A stretch of DNA of 64,000 nt from CAVQBJ01 sp963724405 (GTDB taxonomy: Bacteria; Actinomycetota; Thermoleophilia; Solirubrobacterales; Solirubrobacteraceae): NCBI GenBank assembly GCA_963724405.1, contig CAVRUQ010000003.1:1364001-1428000 (forward strand). The letters run 5' to 3'. The position numbers and the translations under genes were made by a program. Below, in pieces: positions 61,946 to 64,000 of this stretch (the first letter of the stretch is position 1; each line of letters starts with the position of its first letter). Under the pieces are notes generated by a model. The model did not search any database, was not told where the DNA came from, and saw only the letters and a program-made list of their open reading frames with translations.

Positions 61946-62791
61946 ATGCAGATCACGCTCTGCGGTGTGCGCGGCTCGATCCCGACGCCCGACACCGACA
62001 AGCTGCGTTACGGCGGCAACACCTCGTGCGTCCTGGTCGAGCTCGAGGGCGGCCAGCTCATCCTCGACGCGGGGAGCGGGATCCGCAACCTCGGGGCACG
62101 GCTGTTCGGGCGACACGAGGAGGTGCACATCCTGCTCACCCACCTCCATCTCGACCACATCATGGGGCTGCTCTTCTTCGCCCCGTTCTTCGACACCGAG
62201 GCGCAGGTGACGGTCTGGGGCCCGCACGGGGCCTTTCGCGACCTGCGCCGCCGCCTCGCCCGCTACCTGTCGACGCCGCTGTCGCCGATCGAGATGCGCG
62301 AGCTCCCCGCCCACGTGCGCTTCAACGAGGTTCCGAGCGAACCCTGGCGACTGCTCGGCGCCGAATGCCGCGCCGCGCTCGTCACCCATCGCGGCACCAC
62401 GCTCGGCTACCGCATCACCGAGGCGGGTCACAGCGTCTGCTACCTGCCGGATCACGAACCGGCGCTCGGCGTCGACCTCGAGCGGGTGCCACGCGAATGG
62501 ATCTCCGGCGCCGACCTCGCCATCGGCGCCGACCTCCTCATCCACGACGCGCAGTACACCGAGCCCGAGTACCGCGGCACGCTCGGCTGGGGTCACTCGG
62601 CCTACGAGGACACACTGCGCTTCGCGGCCCGCGCCGAGGCCGAGCGTCTCCTGCTCTTCCACCACGACCCGAGCCACGAGGACGAGCTGCTCGACCGCCT
62701 CCTGGCGCGAGCGCGCGAGGTCTGGGTCGACCGCGGCGGCGATGCGCGCCAGGTCGAGATGGCCGCCGAGGGGACGAGCCTGACGATCTGA
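61946..62791 (+). CDS. Metallo-beta-lactamase-fold phosphodiesterase-like hydrolase
   Basis: 281 aa. The opening ITLCGVRGSIPTP and the GGNTSC segment are typical of PhnP/PDE-II-type hydrolases; the metal motif is THLHLDHIMG with later His/Asp in LVTHRG, LPDHEPA, HDAQYT and FHHDPSH. Probably a phosphodiesterase. Co-transcribed with the PAS protein two bp upstream, so its activity may be under PAS control. Confidence 0.87.
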   Translation: MQITLCGVRGSIPTPDTDKLRYGGNTSCVLVELEGGQLILDAGSGIRNLGARLFGRHEEVHILLTHLHLDHIMGLLFFAPFFDTEAQVTVWGPHGAFRDLRRRLARYLSTPLSPIEMRELPAHVRFNEVPSEPWRLLGAECRAALVTHRGTTLGYRITEAGHSVCYLPDHEPALGVDLERVPREWISGADLAIGADLLIHDAQYTEPEYRGTLGWGHSAYEDTLRFAARAEAERLLLFHHDPSHEDELLDRLLARAREVWVDRGGDARQVEMAAEGTSLTI

Positions 62792-62858
62792 CGCGGGGCC
62801 CGATCGACGCGGCCGGCGGGCCCGGCCCCGTGCGCTACGCTCGCTGCTGATCAGGGCG

Positions 62859-63380
62859 ATGCGCTCACTGTTCTCCTTTCCGAACCCCGTCAACGAGAAG
62901 GCGGCCCGAACCGTCGCCGCCGTCGTGCTCGCGACGGGCATCGTCACGCTCGCGACCTCGTGGTACTGGCTGCTGGTCCCGCTCGCGTATGGCTTCGTGG
63001 CGCGCGTGCTCACCGGTCCGACGCTCAGCCCGCTCGGACGCTTCGCCAGCCGCGTCGCGGCCCCGCGGCTCGGGCCCGAGAAGCCGGTGCCCGGACCGCC
63101 GAAGCGCTTCGCGCAGGGGATGGGCGCGGCCATCACCGTGGCCGCGGCGGTGATCGGGCTGAGCGATCCGTCGCACGTGAGCCTCGCCGCCGATGTGCTG
63201 CTCGCGCTGCTGATCGTCGCCGCCGGTCTGGAGTCGATCGCCGGATACTGCATCGGCTGCCGCGTGTTCGCCGGACTGATGCGCATCGGCCTCATCCCGG
63301 CCCAGATCTGCGAGGAGTGCGCGAACGTCGGCCTGCGGGCCGAGCGCACGGCCGTGGGCAACGCGTCACACGGCCTATAG
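62859..63380 (+). CDS. DUF4395 family membrane protein
   Basis: 173 aa with four TM segments and the DUF4395 pattern: FPNPVNEKAARTVAAVVL opening, FVARVLTGPTLSPLGRFASRV, and a C-terminal C-x2-C (GYCIGCRVFAGL) followed by a CEEC pair. The Cys pairs suggest a thiol redox or transport role; relatives neighbour rhodanese and thioredoxin genes. ATG 62859. The VOC gene follows by 9 bp. Confidence 0.85.
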   Translation: MRSLFSFPNPVNEKAARTVAAVVLATGIVTLATSWYWLLVPLAYGFVARVLTGPTLSPLGRFASRVAAPRLGPEKPVPGPPKRFAQGMGAAITVAAAVIGLSDPSHVSLAADVLLALLIVAAGLESIAGYCIGCRVFAGLMRIGLIPAQICEECANVGLRAERTAVGNASHGL

Positions 63381-63389
63381 GAAGCGTCG

Positions 63390-64000
63390 ATGAGCGCACC
63401 GGATCCCACCCGCCCCGCCATCGATCCGGGCCTGCGGATCGGAGCGGTGCATCTCGCCGTGAGCGACCTTGGGCGCAGCGTCGACTTCTACGAGCGCATC
63501 CTCGGCCTGCCGGTCGTGACGCGCGGTGACGAGGAGGCCATCCTCGGCCCCGAGCGCGAGGCGCCGCTGCTGCACCTCACGCGCCTGCATCAGCCGACCC
63601 CGGTGCCGCCGCGCAGCAGCGGGCTGTTCCACGTCGCGCTGCTGCACCCCACGCGGGGCGACCTCGCCGACACGGTGCTGCGCGCCGCCTCCGCCCACTG
63701 GCCGCTCACCGGCGCCTCGGACCACGGCGTGTCGGAGGCGATCTATCTCGATGACCCGGACGGTCTCGGGCTCGAGCTGTACGCCGACCGCCCGCGGGAC
63801 GAGTGGCCGGCCCCCGACGGAGCGGATCCGATCCGGATGTTCACGCTGCCGCTCGATCTGCACGCGCTGCTGTCCACGGCCGACGAGCCACCGGGACCGA
63901 CGATTGCGCCGGGCACCGTCGTCGGCCACGTGCACCTGAAGGTCGCCGACGTCGATCGCGCGGTGCGCTTCTACCGCGATGCGCTCGGCTTCGACCTGCA
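63390..64000 (+). CDS. CatE-like VOC dioxygenase (3'-truncated by window edge)
   Basis: 203 codons visible. Module 1: VHLAVSDLGRSVDFYERILGLPV with the first His, internal GLFHVALLHPTRGDLAD, DHGVSEAIYLDDPDGLGLELYADRP. Module 2 begins VVGHVHLKVADVDRAVRFYRDALGFDL at the edge. This two-module layout matches catechol-2,3-dioxygenase-like CatE proteins. The second half, with the metal-binding Glu, is beyond the window. Confidence 0.87.
   Translation, partial: MSAPDPTRPAIDPGLRIGAVHLAVSDLGRSVDFYERILGLPVVTRGDEEAILGPEREAPLLHLTRLHQPTPVPPRSSGLFHVALLHPTRGDLADTVLRAASAHWPLTGASDHGVSEAIYLDDPDGLGLELYADRPRDEWPAPDGADPIRMFTLPLDLHALLSTADEPPGPTIAPGTVVGHVHLKVADVDRAVRFYRDALGFDL

Overview
The window is chromosomal DNA of a very GC-rich actinobacterium. 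Frequent GTG starts, 4-bp stop/start overlaps, an actinobacterial-type Mce cluster, Drr-type ABC exporters and a glycolytic block near uvrC-rapZ support this. A deep lineage such as Thermoleophilia/Solirubrobacterales is my best guess, but that is inference. Coding density is very high. The only non-coding stretch above 300 bp is 58860-59242. I see no rRNA, CRISPR array, prophage or insertion sequence, and one tRNA (Gly-CCC).

Layout, 1-12 kb: the start of a ferric-reductase-like membrane protein cut by the left edge, tRNA-Gly, a cytochrome c maturation pair (TlpA/CcmG-type, CcmH), argS with a two-TM potassium-channel/TrkA protein, rlmH (apparent CTG start), a DUF3467 protein, an M48 protease, an overlapping phosphoesterase / lipoprotein / Ser-Thr kinase operon, tgt, and a DedA protein. 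12-24.4 kb: a 990-aa DUF2339 membrane protein with three 106-residue repeats, a DrrAB-like exporter, exported Ser/Thr-rich and LysM-lytic-transglycosylase proteins, a CSLREA-type beta-helix surface protein, and a MarR / VOC dioxygenase / carboxylesterase / DoxX set matching the parts of the Bacillus Mhq quinone-stress regulon.

24.4-34.6 kb: the glycolytic operon gap-pgk-tpiA-gpmI, in which every junction is a GTGA overlap. It is separated from rapZ-uvrC by a TetR/P450 divergon with two clear operators and a small VOC gene; the yvcK and whiA genes normally found at this position are missing. 34.7-43.7 kb: threonine aldolase, a secreted protein, a small membrane protein, a GNAT, a lone molybdopterin oxidoreductase, an ABC-F protein, a pair of 57-bp palindrome-bearing repeats, and enoyl-CoA hydratase.

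43.8-64 kb is mostly lipid-related: a two-domain fatty acyl-CoA reductase closely resembling the Marinobacter fatty-alcohol-forming enzyme, Ppx/GppA, a second Drr-type exporter with a metallo-hydrolase and a thioesterase-like gene, a six-gene mce cluster (lipoprotein first; no YrbE permease or ATPase inside the window), and an acyl-CoA dehydrogenase pair that looks like an alpha2beta2 steroid-type FadE. The right end has a PAS protein, a metallo-beta-lactamase-fold hydrolase, a DUF4395 membrane protein and a truncated VOC dioxygenase.

Taken together, the second half suggests import and oxidation of hydrophobic substrates and reduction of acyl-CoA to fatty alcohols. The P450, quinone-detoxification and exporter genes fit an aerobic soil bacterium exposed to aromatic or terpenoid compounds.
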